Shown here: in pieces, positions 24,695 through 37,490 of the stretch
Numbering within the stretch: position 1 is the first letter of the stretch
Layout: every line of letters starts with the position of its first letter
NCBI RefSeq assembly: GCF_963678635.1
Contig: NC_087062.1
Span: 64,947,253 to 65,011,252, forward strand
Reading direction: 5' to 3'
From: Symsagittifera roscoffensis
Taxonomy: Eukaryota > Xenacoelomorpha > Acoela > Convolutidae
Length of the DNA stretch: 64,000 nucleotides
Made by a program: the position numbers and the translations under genes
Notes under the pieces: generated by a model
What the model was told of the DNA's origin: nothing
Seen by the model: the letters and a program-made list of their open reading frames with translations, nothing else
Databases searched by the model: none

Positions 24695-27144
24695 TTCAGA
24701 TTGATGCGAAGAAAACACAGACATGATCTGGAGGAATGTGCAGTCTCCAGCACAACCTCTTCGACAGATTATAATTCAGGAAGCTCAGGAATGAACACCT
24801 ATTCAGACAGGAATTCGACCTCGGGATCAGAACTGTCAGAACTGGCGATACACACGCTACTAGTGGAAACTCGGGCGAGAGACCTGGACAGAGAGGTGTA
24901 CCAGGATCCCGACAGTGATCGCTACCTTATACCGAGCGAAAGAGTCTTTGACAACGCAGCGGATGACTTGGAGACAATAGCGGTATCGAAACGTTCGACA
25001 AGCCTATTGCCGCAGAAAGCGGTAGTCAGGACTGATCTTCTGCCGTTTGAACAAGAAACACAACCGTTGGCGAAGATTTGGTGCGTTAAGATGGAAGAAG
25101 ACACACATCAACCCAACAAGTTGAATAGTCAGATGAGGGTCATGAAGACGTACTTGAAGGCTAGATACAGACTCTCGGACCTTCTAAGGGCGCAGAGAAA
25201 TGATCGCATGACAAGCAACCTGAAAAGGTGGATCGAGAATGGTTCTCCGGATAAAGGGGACCTCGAGCAAGATAGTTATCGCATCCTGAGACAATACTTC
25301 ATGCAGAAGGAAGGGAGGTTATATTTGAACAAGGACGGGATTGTGGCTTGCGAAAGAAGGGAGGAAGACAGAGTCCTGTACAAGTATAACGCGATAGTAT
25401 TACCGCAACTCTATCAGACAGAACTATTATTCAGGTCACATGATCAAATGGGCCATCAGGGGATCGACAAAGTATATCAGAGGATCCTGAAGCGCTTTGA
25501 GTGGCCAAGGATGAAAAAGGCATGCGAGAAATGGGTAACAGCATGTCTGTCATGCCAAGAGGTCAAGGATCCTAGGAAGTTGCGATTTCCTTTACAATCG
25601 ATTGAGTCGTCTGAATTCAACGAGGTGGTGCAAATAGATCACCAAAAGATATGCATGATAGACAATGGTTAAAATTAGGTGCTGGTCATGATAGATCATT
25701 TTACGAAGTATGCAGAGGCCGTGCCCTGCATAACTGCCTCGGCGGAAGAGACATGCGACCACCTGATCAATACGTGGATAGCAAGACATGGTTGTCCGAT
25801 GACGTTTCAATCGGATAATGGAACAGCTTTCGTAGGAGAGCTTACGAAAGAGCTTATGAGACGCTCACAGGTCGCTCAGGCTCACTCCACGACATACCAC
25901 CCTCAAACGAATGGTTTAGTGGAAAGACAGAATAGGACGTTAGTGTCGATGCTGAGAGTATACTGTTCCAGGTATATGACCGACTGGGACAGATACCTTC
26001 CACAGGTGATGGGGGCATATAACAGCACGCAACACTCCACCACTGGAGTGAGTCCACACATGATGCTGACTGGACACGAGAAGTCTTTACCCTTAACCTT
26101 CTTCTACCCAGAATATGAGGGAAAGAAAACGTCCCCACAGGTCTACGTGAGGGATGTGATCAGACGCCAACAGGAGTTGAACGATTTGTGTAGACGAAAC
26201 ACTCAGCAGGCACAGGCAAGGCAGAGGAAAAAATTCGACAAGAAAGCAGCTGGTGCAAAGGCCTACTCGGTGGGAGACTCCTTATGGGTATTTCAGAACG
26301 TTATACCAACGAAAGGAACAAAGAAGCTTCTAAAAAAGTGGAGGGGACCCTTCATGATTACGGAGGTGCACCAGGAGGGACGCTTTTATAGACTGAGTAC
26401 TGGCCGAGCCGCACACTTCGAGAATATAAAGCCACACAATCCATCGACAGAAGACTGGTGTATACCTGCAGACATGGAAGAAGGGGATTATCTGATGATG
26501 GATCCTGCTTGTGAGGTCAATGAAAAAGGCACCAGGGAGAAGAACGATGGAATTGAAGTCGTAGAGGAAGGTACGGATACACCGCTGGACCTGGATCCAA
26601 ACGAACAGATCGAAGCGGACGATGAAACCTTACCCTACACAGAGGAAGATTGGCAGGATCCCGAACAGATAGAGGTTCCCAAGAACTTGGAACCGGATCT
26701 TCCGTTCACCATACAGACTCGTCAGAAGGACGGGATGAGACCAAGAAAGAAATACAATCCTTACGGTGACGACTTTGTAGTGGAAAGGATAGATCTAAAG
26801 AAGATAGTGGAGGAAGTAGTGGGTCTAGAGGAAATAACTGTGTCACAAGACATTGACATAGTCGATGATCACGACGATGAGTGGGTTGACGACTGGTCGA
26901 AACCCGAGGTAGAATTCGACGACGAGCAACAGCAGTCATATGAACAAGACTTGACGAACCTGCGTGTCTTAGAGTGGCTGAATGAAACGACCTCAGATCC
27001 AGAGGAGACCAGCGTCACAATTCAAGACGTAGATCGTGAAAGCATGAAATACATCAAGACCGAACGAGATGATCCTTCCTGGGCTGCACAGGAAGGAAGA
27101 CTACTCATCCCAGCTTCTAACCTTGACTTGATACCCGGTATGCG

Positions 27145-27192
27145 ATCGACGGGGACGTCGATGGATATTTTTGTCCGGGGAGTGGGGGTAGG
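27145..27192 (+). promoter_or_regulatory. Element B internal hairpin plus GTCCGGGGAG tract (candidate central polypurine tract)
   Basis: A stem ATCGAC/GTCGAT (27145-27150 with 27157-27162) has loop GGGGAC and is followed by TTGTCCGGGGAGTGGGGGTA from 27171. It matches element A at 2116-2163 base for base through the tract. GGAC of the loop could pair with the downstream GTCC (pseudoknot). The site lies just before the macro-like domain. Confidence 0.72.
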
Positions 27193-27289
27193 ACTTACCC
27201 ACACTGAAAACTTGATAATAAAAAAATTAAGAATAGCAAGAGAAACAGGAGACTTAGAAGCAGAAACAGGCAAAGAGCCTAAGAAACCT

Positions 27290-27793
27290 GACATAGGCAG
27301 GGTAGTTGAGTCATATTTTAATTTACCAAATGAATATTCAAGTAACATAATACTAACAGACAGTGATTTCATACTCACAAACAGAACATGTGCGATAGCA
27401 ATCACAGCAGACATGAGTTTTAGGACAGCGTTAGCGGCAGATTTTAAGAGGGAATACAAAAACGTGGAATTCCTTTGGAAGCAAAGACCAGGGATAGGGG
27501 GCGTAGCAGCCTTACCTCCGGCGGTGTCGCAGATACCGGGAAAATACTTATGCTTCTTGGTAACGAGGGCGACAGAGAAGCAGCACGTGGACCCAGAAAA
27601 TCTAGTCTTGTCTTTGACGAGGCTGAGGGACTTCCTTGTGGAAATGGACGTGAAGGAGCCCTCGCTTCCAGTGTACGATCCAAACAGAGGAAGACTGTAT
27701 CCTCGGGAATTGTACGCGCTTGTACACGTGATATTCTCTGATACGAACATACAAGTATATCTACATAAGAAATATTACTTAAGTATAGGCTGA
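27290..27793 (+). other. Element B macro-like domain (C-terminal part of pol)
   Basis: These are the last roughly 165 codons of the intact 25679-27793 reading frame, so the domain is fused in frame downstream of integrase. Blocks in order: RTCAIAITADMSF, ALAADFKREY, GGVAALPP, KYLCFLVTRA, a helix ending LTRLRDFLVE, SLPVYDPNRGRL, LVHVIFSDTNIQVYLH. This order and spacing match OARD1/TARG1-type macro domains (strand with Asp, helix with FK, VAVL-like strand, YLIT-like strand, long helix, SMP strand, VF-T-I-V-VY end). The GCGLD catalytic loop is replaced. It could bind ADP-ribose or a related ligand, or be purely structural. The family call is mine and unverified. Confidence 0.62.
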
Positions 27794-28188
27794 GTGATGT
27801 GCGAGAGGGTGTTAGGCCAAAGACTAAGTTGTGTGTAATATGTGATATGTGTGTAATGTTATGTTATGTGTTAGGTTATTAAGATCATGGGTAAGTAGTG
27901 GTTAGTGACCATGAACAACTAAATGACGATCTTGGGAATAGATCCAAAGTTTGGACTGTCCAATCTTAGGTCAAATTCCAAAATTTTAGATACCAATTGA
28001 TTTTAATAAGTTTTAGGATAAATATCTTTTTATCTGAACTGTTTTTAAGCAAATTTTAACGATACATGTAAGGTGAAACAGATAAGTGTGATATTCGTGA
28101 TTTCTTTTCTAGATCCTGATTGATCATTTAAATTACTCACTTGAAGTCAGATATCGAATCGAATCAAATCAAACTTGAAAAGAATAGA
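27794..28188 (+). other. Element B pol-X intercistronic region
   Basis: 395 nt without an ORF. It contains paired segments AAGATC (27880) with GATCTT (about 27929) around a second stem CATGG/CCATG, and a hairpin TCCAAAGTTTGGA (about 27953). At 28101-28112 TTTCTTTTCTAG precedes ATCCTGATTGATCA, the counterpart of the A site at 3143. This fits a 3' splice or SL-acceptor for an X transcript. Confidence 0.5.
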
Positions 28189-31100
28189 ATGGACAACTTT
28201 AACCTGAATGAACTGATGGACCTGGCAGAGGCATATGTAGGACCGATGGTAGATGCGATCTATCGTCGGCTGATCGAACGAGACTTCGCTCTGGAGGACC
28301 CAGAGGTGGTCATGTTGCTGACCGCCCTGATCAACATCTTGGGGCACGACAACCGTGGGGACCGCCCCACGGAAGTCCTGTTGATGGCAGCATATGGAGA
28401 AAGAGGAGTACTAGACCGCCCGAACATGAGAGTGATGAGGTGGAGAAACGGGGCTCTATCAGGGAGTGACTTGGCGAATGAGCCTGGATTGGGAAGTTCT
28501 AGGACTTACCAACCAGGTGAGATGCCAATGCCCTCTAAGCCTAAACCTGGGCTGACGAGAATGCATCAGGAGATGAACAGCGAGGCGACCTCGTCTGGTT
28601 CACCACTGAGAGCAGCTGCCCAGACCGTGATCAGACAAGGGATAAGTAACGTGACACCACTCATGGGGAGCTCGAGAATCCCAGAGAGGAAAGTACGAAA
28701 GATGCCAGCGAAGAAAGTGTCTCGTATAATAGACGTGCAGAAGAATAATCAATTGAAGTATAATTTCACGGGAGTTCCGGAGACAGATCCGAGGGCCTGC
28801 TTCAATCGAGCTACCTGGAGCCCGGCTGTGAACCTGCAGCAACCACCACTCGGGACATCTCACCTGATATTGGGAGACAGCTTAGTCAGAGTGCTGTCGA
28901 ATTTGAGGACCTCATGGGTCACCACGGTGAGGCGCGACGATAGCCCAATTATATCGGATGGTGGAACTGATGAATCCAGGGAAGATTCCCAATGTGATGA
29001 TCTTAGTTGGGACGAATGATATCTCCAGAGGATCAGACGAGCAGGAAGCACTGTGGGAGTCAATGATGGTGTGTTTGTTCACTACTCTCTGGCAGAAGTT
29101 CAGTTGCGCGGTACTGACCGTTTGCACGGTGCCAATGAACGCGAGAAGCCTGACAGCATCAGGAAGAAGGCACAACGAGGGAGTCATAAGATGGAACAAC
29201 ATCTTGAGGAACCTAGCAAATCGAAATGCCGGAAGGATGATCCTCATGGACATTGAACATGAGTTGAGAGCCATGGATCAGGCCAGACTGACCACGGATG
29301 GCATCCACTTCGACAGTATCGAAGGACAAGCTTGGTTGAATCGAGTCTTCCAAGAACGGTTGGATGAGCTGGAAGCAGAACTCTTTGACACAGGAGTGCT
29401 GAAGGAAGAGGGAACGGTGAGTGATGCGGTGATTACCACCTTTGTGCCTCCTAGCCTGGAAACACGCCTGGGTACGGTCCCAGCCGTCACGAATTACCGG
29501 CAACAAAGCTCCAGCGAACCAGGTCGAAGAACAGACGTGCAGGATCGGTTGGGAGAAGCACCGATGAGGAGGACAATTCATCCTAGGAGAAGGATAGGAC
29601 CTGTCAACCAACCAATCGAAGAAGTAGCAGGCACATCTAGATCGGACACTAGGTCGGAGACGACGAGTACCAGTCGAGAGGAGAGACCGAGCAGAGGCTC
29701 ATTGTTGTGGTCGAGATCCATACCGTCTCCTTGGCATATATACAAAGACGAACTAATGAAGCTGGACCTGCAGAGAGTAAGCTTCATCGAAGATGCAAGG
29801 AGGATGCTGAATGGAGCGATGCTATCCGTCAGCAGATTATACTCAATAACCGGCGTAGACTGGTTGATAGCCGCTAGCATAAATTTCAGCTCCACGACAG
29901 CCTTGAGATTTGCTGATTTGGAGGGACTGCCCTCTAACAACACGATGGGACCAGTGAATGCGAGACCGTTGCAAGATGTGAGATTGAACCATGATGAGGG
30001 GAATCGTGAAGAAAGACCAGGAAGATTCCTGACGGCGAGAGCGCCGATTGGACAACACGTGAAGATATTCAGGCAGCTGACGACACCACCTGGTCATGTG
30101 AAGGAGAGAGTGTACCCAAAACTAGTGAACCAAGATGGTGATGGCAGAGATATGGCGGATTGACAGCGATAAAGAAAGATGAGACCATCTTCGCCGCCTA
30201 TGACAAAGCAGAGATGAGGAAGGCCAAAATCATGGTAGTAGCGAATTCAGAGTTCGTATACACCTCCAAGTCTTTGTTTTGGCCGGACGTCATAATGTTG
30301 GCCGCGGTTGACCTAGACCTATTGCAATCAGTGTCTTTGGCTATAGGGGTACAAAGGCAGACGGACATGAACCCAATTACGATTGTGTTTGCTGGCATCA
30401 ATGACCATCTACACAGCAGAGGTTTTCTGACCAGGCTCAGAGATCCTACAACAGCAGAAAACGCAGTATGGCCAGCGATAAAAGACATCCTGGAGTCGAT
30501 GGGTGAAGTGGTGGACGAAGGAGGGGTCATTCAATAAAGTGGCATTGAGAGTAGTGTTTGCGTTGTCTCCGGGATATGCACATCTCCCGGATGGACTGAA
30601 ATTTGTGTATGCAATGGTAGCCTTGTTTCGGAAGGAAAATATGATGTGATCATATCGGCCCCGAATCGCATGATAGAAATGGAGAACCTGAGGCCACTTA
30701 AGGCTGAACTGCCTGCAGTATGGTCAGATATCTCAAACGCGATGAGAGGATTCAAGGACCACGCGCTACACATGTTAGTGTTGGACGAAGTGCTGGGGTT
30801 GGAACTGTCCAACTTCAGTCGGCAACTCAAACTGAAACCGGGAATAGACGACGACCATCGAGTGATCACGGCGATGTCCAACGACTTATGGTTCCGAGCA
30901 ATGGAAGTGGCAAGTGAAGACACAAGAAGAAAAAATTCACTAGAGACGAGAGCTCATCTGGAGGCGATGGTTCTGAGAACCAAGCCGGAAGCCAACCAGT
31001 GGCTACACCTGAATCCTAGAGTAGCGGCATTGGGTGCAGATGCTTTTCAGCAAGGCCCCGTAATGATCACGAAGATACATGCCTACTTGTTGAAGAAGGT

Positions 31101-34100
31101 GAACCTGGCGGAAAATGCCGGAGAAAAGACCGCTGAGTTTGTGAACAGAATGTGTCAGATTACTCTGGAAACCTTCTGGACCCAGGAAGTGAAGGGACAG
31201 GAGGGATTTGAAAGGACAGACAGCATGCTAGAAGGGCTGGGAGCCGGATGGACCGCGTCCTTCTTGGCGAAAGTTTACCCGAAAGTCTCGCACTATTTGA
31301 TAAAGGAATTTCTCCAAGCAGTAGTGAGAGTATCGATAGTGGAATTAATAGCCTTGTTCGTGACATTCGGAGCGGATAGTTTCGTGAAAGGACCGGCGAT
31401 ACTGCTCACGGATGGAATACAGAACCTGCGAATAGATGGACTTCTGACATTGATCGCAATAACCCACGGAAACTTGGGAGGACTAATGAAACTGGCACGT
31501 TGTCCAGAGCAGATGAAAGAGAGAGTGAGGAACCTGGATATGAAGAAATCCACGGACTCGTGGAACAAAATAAGAGATCTGAGACACACTCTTATCCAAT
31601 ATCTCTTGCAGCAAAATCGCTTTGGAACCGGAGAAGACGAGACAATTGAAAGAGAGGAAGATGTTAGACGACATGTTGGAGGCATGCCGCTATTAACGGA
31701 TCTGAGCTTGGCTATGAGGACCGATCCCTTGGCGCTGATCAGAGGAGTCACGGAGTTCGTGACAGTGATCTATGGACCAGCAGTCACGTTTGCGTTCCCT
31801 GACGTTAAAGTGGAAGCATATAGGAGGTCGGTGCTGCACCTGAACCTCATATCGGCAGTGGACGGTAGTACACTGAACTGGTGTGAGCAGAACACATTGC
31901 GGGAGCTCATGAGTGAAGATCTGTTATTTGCGAAAATATCGGAGCCAGAGATGACAGTCATCAATTTTGACGATCACTTCCGTGACCGCATGGGAGAAGT
32001 AGAAAGAGGACACATCGAGGTGTTTCCAAAGCTTTGGAATCTGAGACCCTATGACAAAACGAATGGTGAAATAACCAGAGTGCCTTGTCTCACTGCAGCA
32101 TATCACAAGGTGAGAGAAGAGACGAAGGACTGGGGCGATTACAAGAAGCTACCGGAGGCAATCCCTGAATTCCCTCTAATAAGAAGGATGTTGCTCGGAG
32201 CAGTCTCCGTGGTACAAACTCCTAGGTTGAGAGCATTCGAGACCAATGAAAGGAGAGTAGGGAATTTCTCGGTGACGATGGATCCATACTTCGTGGGGAG
32301 AAATGCCGCCGTGTTACAGTACACACGATTTGCGTACACGGATCAAGCGACGAGAAGGCGAATAAGCAACGCCGCTACTCCCAAGCCTGGAAGATTTGAT
32401 GAGGAATGGAAGGGACTAGGCTTAGCTCCGATGAGAATGAGAGGCAGGACAGAATTGCCTGAAGCCTCATTGATCCTGACTAGCGTAAAACAGGAAATGA
32501 AAGTGGGAGGAGTACTGCAGACAAGAACTTTCCTAACACCCTTCGGCTGCGAGGAAATCAAAGTGGTCCATGGAGAAGAGGAAGATAAATCGGCCGGTAC
32601 ATTGCTCATACCGAGATTCCAGGAAGAAGCCGACAATGACGAACAAGGACCACCGAGCTCGAACAAGGATAAGTCAGAAGGAGATGACGGACAGGGTGGA
32701 AGCCGTCAGACTGAAGAACCCATGCAACAAGATCAAGCTGGTGGGGAAGACGACAGGGCATCGACAGGAGGAACATCCAGCCTGGATTTCAATATCTTCA
32801 GTGATCTTGAGAATAATGCAGACACGTTGGAAACGACTGAGCCAGCGGATGAAGGCATCTCGACACTGGAGCCTCCGTCAGCCTTTGAGGAAATGAAACG
32901 GAATTTGCCGGAGAGCAGCTCTCCTGGCAATTCAAAAAATAACGACCAGAGAATCTTCATGGAATCACCTCGGAGGAGAAGAATAGAGGCCTCAGCCAGA
33001 GTACCTTTCTTGGGAACGCTGCCCGAAGAAGAATGGGAAGTACTTCACCGAGACCACGAGAGTAGGACGGGATGTAAGCTGGACAGAGTGGCGTTTATGG
33101 AAGAAGTCTGGACCGTGATTCAGAGCTATGGGACCCAGTCCATCCTCAAAACAGGTCTCAATCAACCCTTGATGAGAGAAGTACTTGACAAGCTTGATGA
33201 GTGTGAAGGGAGACTGAGTGAGTTGTTGATTGACTCAGCCACTGATGAAAGTGAAGCGAATTCTCCCATCAAGATGACACCGCAGGACGATGAAGGAGAG
33301 GTGATGTACCTGTCAAGGACCAGGAGAGGGACGATGCGATCGAAAATGGTGATTGATAAAATCAATGCGATGAAAATGAAGTTAGGCAGCAGAGTGATGC
33401 CGAGGAGTATTGGGAAGACGAAAATGGATTCAGAAATATCGATGAAAGCTGGTAACTCAGCGAAAAGAAAACGAGTCGAGGAGGTCATGGATTTGGGGCA
33501 AGGTGATTATCAATTGTCTGGCACAGATAGAATATTAACTGATATAGCGATGGTGCCACCCATTCTCATGGCGGGGATAAAATCAACCGGTTATAAATCC
33601 AAAAGGAGTGACCGCACTCTGACTGGAGCAACCTTAGAATTGGAAATACTCAGCCAATGTGGAGAGAGCAAAATGAGGGACTTCAAGCCATCTCCCATGA
33701 ATCATGGAAAAGGAAGTGTTGCAGGACAACTAACACCAGTGGAATACAACCGACTAACCGTGTCGGAGACAGTGTCGATGGATGAACCCACCGGTGGATA
33801 CATGGAGATGTTGGAATACCGAAACTCGGCTAGAGGGTATGTGATGGCCCTGGAAGACGAAAAAGCCATGGAGGGTTATCTGGAAATGATGTTGCAAGGC
33901 ACCACCCTCAAGCAGAAGGCGTATGGAACTTTGGCGTCGTCTGACGTAGAGGCGGAAACGATCGAGCAGTTAGTGAGACTTCCATGGAAAGCAGTAGTAT
34001 TGAGGTATTTTGAGGAAGAAATGAGGACTACGCCAAGAATACATGCTCTCGTGGCAGTACCTTACGTAAGGACAGAGTTACAACTCAGGTTCGCCTGGTG

Positions 34101-36542
34101 CATGATGGGACTGACTCGCGAAGAATATGATTCAGAAGAAAGAAAGAGATCAAAAGAAGAAAAGGTTTTCCTTATGACGAATCTGAGGGATCTGATAGTC
34201 CAGGAGGGAGCAGCAGTAGCGTTTGCGAAGCGGAGAGACGCTCTCTGTTTCATTCGATTCCTGATAGAGCAGATTTCAGTACCTGCATTAAACACTTGTG
34301 TTAAAATGTTGAGGGAAGGCGATGAGCGAACGAAAGCCTTGTTCTTGCTAGCACTGCTGGATATGCAGCAAAGTAAACCGATGAGGGTAAACATGAAAGA
34401 ACCTGAGGAATTGGAACCCATGAAAAAGATAGACGAGATCAGGAGATTCTCAAACAAGGAGCTGAGACTCACTAAAGAATCCATGGGAGCATTGCCGAAA
34501 TCCAGTGAATACTGTGGACCGATCAAGAAGAAGTCATATAGCTACGTATCCGGGATCATAGGGATAGCGTACAATCCTTTCCTGAGTGAAGACATACGCG
34601 ATTGCTTCTTTGATTATGAGCAGGCGGTGTTACTAAGATTCTGGACGTCCAGAATTGTAACGATTAAGAGCGTTAACAATACACAGGCCAAATTAGGACT
34701 GGTCTTGGAAGAAGAGGTGACTGCACCTTCAGTACCAAAATCCGACAAGAGAGTGGAGTTTGGGTTGGGATTCTCAGATGAATTACTGAGAACGAGCTTG
34801 ATGGCAGTGTGGGAATTGATGAGGCCATCATGGTGTCCTAGTCCCAACGCTGACTCAATATTACGGGCGACGCAGGACATACAGAGGGAACTGAATGCAC
34901 ACTGTAACCTGCGTGACCTCAACATCATATAATGTGATGATAACAGCCTCTAAGAGCAACGGAGAAGATAAAGTAGAGTTGCCTGGCTGGGGACCAGAAG
35001 ACTGGGTCAAACCTGGTAGCTGTCTGGCGGAAGTCTGTGGACTGGAGGGTCACGTTTGTGGAGGTCTAGACTGTGTGAAAACACTGGAGAAACAACACAA
35101 GCAATGGACAGTATTGTTTGGAAACGTAGTGATGAAAGCAAGAACTGAAACGGAACTGATAGCAGATTGCCATGGAGGAACCGATGTGAATCTAGTGACT
35201 GCACTAGGATTCTACAGCATGTTTGGTTCTTTAGAGTCACTATTGAATCTAGAACAGAAACATGAGATGGTCACAGCCATCAGCGTAGAAGTATTCCCAG
35301 GAGTTCTGCAGACTGAGCAGAAATACATAGGAAAATGGAGGGAAGCAATCGAGACAGAAATGAACATCAGACACAGCGAAACTTATTGTAGACCATCAGG
35401 AGCACGATATTTGGTGGGTTCAACGTTGGCTCCGATGTGCAAGAGCAGATATCCTGTACATTTCGTAGCTGTGGACGTGAAGAGTACAAGAACGATTGTG
35501 GATCAAGCCTTCTCAGTGCCGAAGTGTGTGAGATTGGCGAGAATGTCTGAAAAGTCTTACGAGTTACTATGTAAGATGTTCTCAGCAGTCCCAGAGAGAA
35601 CCAAAGAAGAATTGAAGTCAATACTAGGAAAGAAGTTCATGGGATATGTGAGCGGGAACTTCAGTGACTTTGAGAAACAGAAGCAGAGAGGATCAACTGT
35701 CACAGATTACAATGCAGTAGATGAGAATGACGAAATCCACCGAGTGATGATGGAAGTGGAACCATTGCTGGAAGCTTCGGGAATTGGAGGAGCATCATGT
35801 TGACGCATGACGAGTTTCCTTGCCACTGCTTGCTGCAGACCTGGTGGTATCCCAAGCGTAGTAATCTGATGTTGATCTGGGACTCTGGAGAGCTGCTCTC
35901 CATGGGTTTACCAGATTCATCACAGCCCGTAACAATAGTGATAGTGGGAGTTATGATGGCGATACGATGGCTGGAAGCTCATGTGAGAGAAAATAATAGA
36001 CACGAGGCACCAACGAGAGAACAATTGCGGAAATTAGATTGTCTAAAAGATTTAGATCTTTTTGAGACAATGTGCAAAGTTCTAAACATTCCGATGGAAG
36101 TGAAGAGGATATGGGCGAGAAAACGATTGATGCCATGGTTCAGAGCTAACATGACTGCATGGTTGTACGAGTATGCGAAAAAGCATAAGTCGAAGCACGG
36201 CAGGGTGTACAGTGAATATCAGCTGGACATTGGAGCAGGAGCTTTCAAGCGAGCTCTCGTGACTCATCGGAATGCAGTGACCACCGCTGTGAAAAGAATT
36301 TCCAGGACGAGTGAGCGTAGTGGAAATGAGAAGGCAGAGATGCTGAAAGAAGATTTGGAGAGAAACGTGACGTTGTGTCTCCACAATAGCTTCTGCAGGA
36401 ACAGAGAATCCAACGTGGATACCCTACCTTGCTGTAAACAGAGGGTAGAAGAGCAGAAGTGTTGGAGGACGGCTTCCAACAGCGTCAGGATAGCCAACGA
36501 TGTGCTACAAGACACGGAAACCGAAAGTGCGGAGTCAGTATC
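28189..36542 (+). pseudogene. Element B gene X: SGNH-hydrolase plus very large unknown protein (broken, then cut by element C)
   Basis: The gene starts at ATG 28189. It has the conserved N-terminal domain (DAIYRRLIERDF, then RPTEVLLMA), an SGNH hydrolase with GDSLVR (about 28874), GTNDISRG (about 29011) and DGIHFD (about 29297), and a second SGNH-like unit with VANSE (about 30236) and AGINDH (about 30394). The long remainder is read in one 1,428-codon frame from 30646 to 34932. Frame changes occur near 28925, 30155, 30520, 30635, 34930 and 35795. A cysteine/histidine cluster (C-x4-C-x4-H-x-C-x4-C, about 35020-35075) suggests a metal site. Element C is inserted at 36542, and the frame then resumes at 59539 for a few codons to a stop at 59561. 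SGNH enzymes are esterases or lipases; the substrate is unknown. Confidence 0.85.
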
Positions 36543-37457
36543 TGTAACATTCGTCTACTGCAGTCACACATGAGGCTTAAGAAAAATAGGCCCTATAACC
36601 ACTGGCTCAAGGGTCAGGGACACCATCTCTTGTGTTTTTCTACCTCAAGAACGGTCGGAGCCAGTTCGGTTCGTTTGTGACATGAGACTACGACCCGTTA
36701 CAGCTTAAAGGCTACTACTAAAATATCCCCCCACTCTAGAATTAGAAACGTCCCCATACTTAGGTCTCTAGATACCCAAAATACATGAACGCCGTTAAAA
36801 ACCGGGTTGGAACAATCCGTTAAATTACTTTTTCTTAGACAGTGGAACTTTGATCCATTTCAGATGGATCAACCTAAAACTCGCCTTACCTCAACATAAC
36901 AATCATAAAACACACTCTAGAATTTAAATTTGTACTCACATAGTAGCACGCTCAAGAAGTGGGAAATAATCCAGTCGGTAGTTAACTCAAGAATTAAATA
37001 ACGTAACTAAATGAGTCTAATGTTTTATAGTTTTGACAATGAGAACGAGTTTATACTCTAGACAATAGTTTTCTTGTGAACCATTAGGACACTCAAGCTG
37101 TCCACCTTTCCACCGAAGGTTCACTCTAGTCCAGTTCCGAATAATACTCCAGTCGTTATAATCCAATTCGAGGGAATGCTCTCGTCTCTGTCACAGATGG
37201 GACAGCTCTACTCTCGATTATTATAGTGATGGAAATTGCGAATAGCAATTTCCTACTGCTTTTTCTTACAACTTTCCCGCGTGTGCGACTCAATTGTTCT
37301 GAAATTGTTCTAACTTCTTTTTCTGATTTTCAGTTCTCGCGAGAAAATCGTGCATGACAGGTTCCATTCGAAATTTTGAAAAATTAAATTTCACTCCAAA
37401 ATCAAGTGTTTTTTGCTCCTCTCAAGGTCAAACTTCCAAATATGACCGACTGGCACA
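36543..37457 (-). repeat. Element C 3' LTR (915 bp)
   Basis: Read on the minus strand it begins TGTGCCAGTC right after the polypurine tract and ends CGAATGTTACA. It matches 58621-59535 over the full length with two differences seen (near 36824 and 36962). It contains six copies of CTTGAG in sense. There is no ORF of note. Confidence 0.95.
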
Positions 37458-37490
37458 TACTCCCCGGACTCGAGATCGATGTCCCCATCG
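37458..37490 (-). promoter_or_regulatory. Element C 3' polypurine tract with hairpin
   Basis: On the minus strand a CGAT/ATCG stem with loop GGGGAC (37490 to 37477) is followed by AGTCCGGGGAGTA (37470 to 37458) and directly by the LTR start TGTG. It has the same design as the A and B tracts but a different stem sequence that still pairs. Confidence 0.8.

Larger units (their letters stand above)
21036..27793 (+). pseudogene. pol: Element B pol: protease, RT, RNase H, integrase, macro-like domain (broken)
   Basis: The polyprotein copies RNA to DNA and integrates it. The aspartic protease has LLDTGA (about 21662) and ILGRDF (about 21890). The RT has LDLGSAFWQVPL (about 22927) and YVDD (about 23124). 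RNase H shows DPDAS, AELFAV, RVDNRAL and a NADSLSKK end (about 23570-23930). Integrase shows H-x4-H/C-x2-C (about 25438-25560), the D, D-35-E triad (about 25630, 25816, 25924) and a KWRGPF module (about 26340). An acidic linker and the macro-like domain follow. Breaks: TAA at 22047, a 1-nt shift in a G-run near 22800, TAG at 23420, and TAA at 25670 with TAG at 25676 inside the integrase core. Apart from the G-run shift the frame is continuous, so these look like recent single-base lesions. Confidence 0.92.
14299..36542 (+). mobile_element. Element B, left part: giant Ty3/gypsy-type LTR retrotransposon inserted in the LTR of A
   Basis: It runs from its 5' LTR at 14299 to the point in gene X where element C is inserted (36542), and resumes at 59539. 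Total length without C is about 24.0 kb. Order: LTR, primer binding site, 2.9-kb leader, gag, pol with macro-like domain, X, 3' UTR, polypurine tract, LTR. TAA flanks it on both sides. The two LTRs differ at about 11 of roughly 923 positions plus an 8-bp indel, so the insertion is older than C. Several stops and frameshifts break pol and X. Confidence 0.94.

Noticed and set aside
28189-36542. X as a retroviral envelope glycoprotein
   Set aside because: The position fits, but there is no signal peptide, fusion peptide, furin site or clear C-terminal anchor, and it begins with a soluble SGNH hydrolase.
36546-36580. The X reading frame of B running into the C LTR as a genuine C-terminus
   Set aside because: The last codons before 36573 belong to the inserted LTR; the true end lies across the insertion at 59561.
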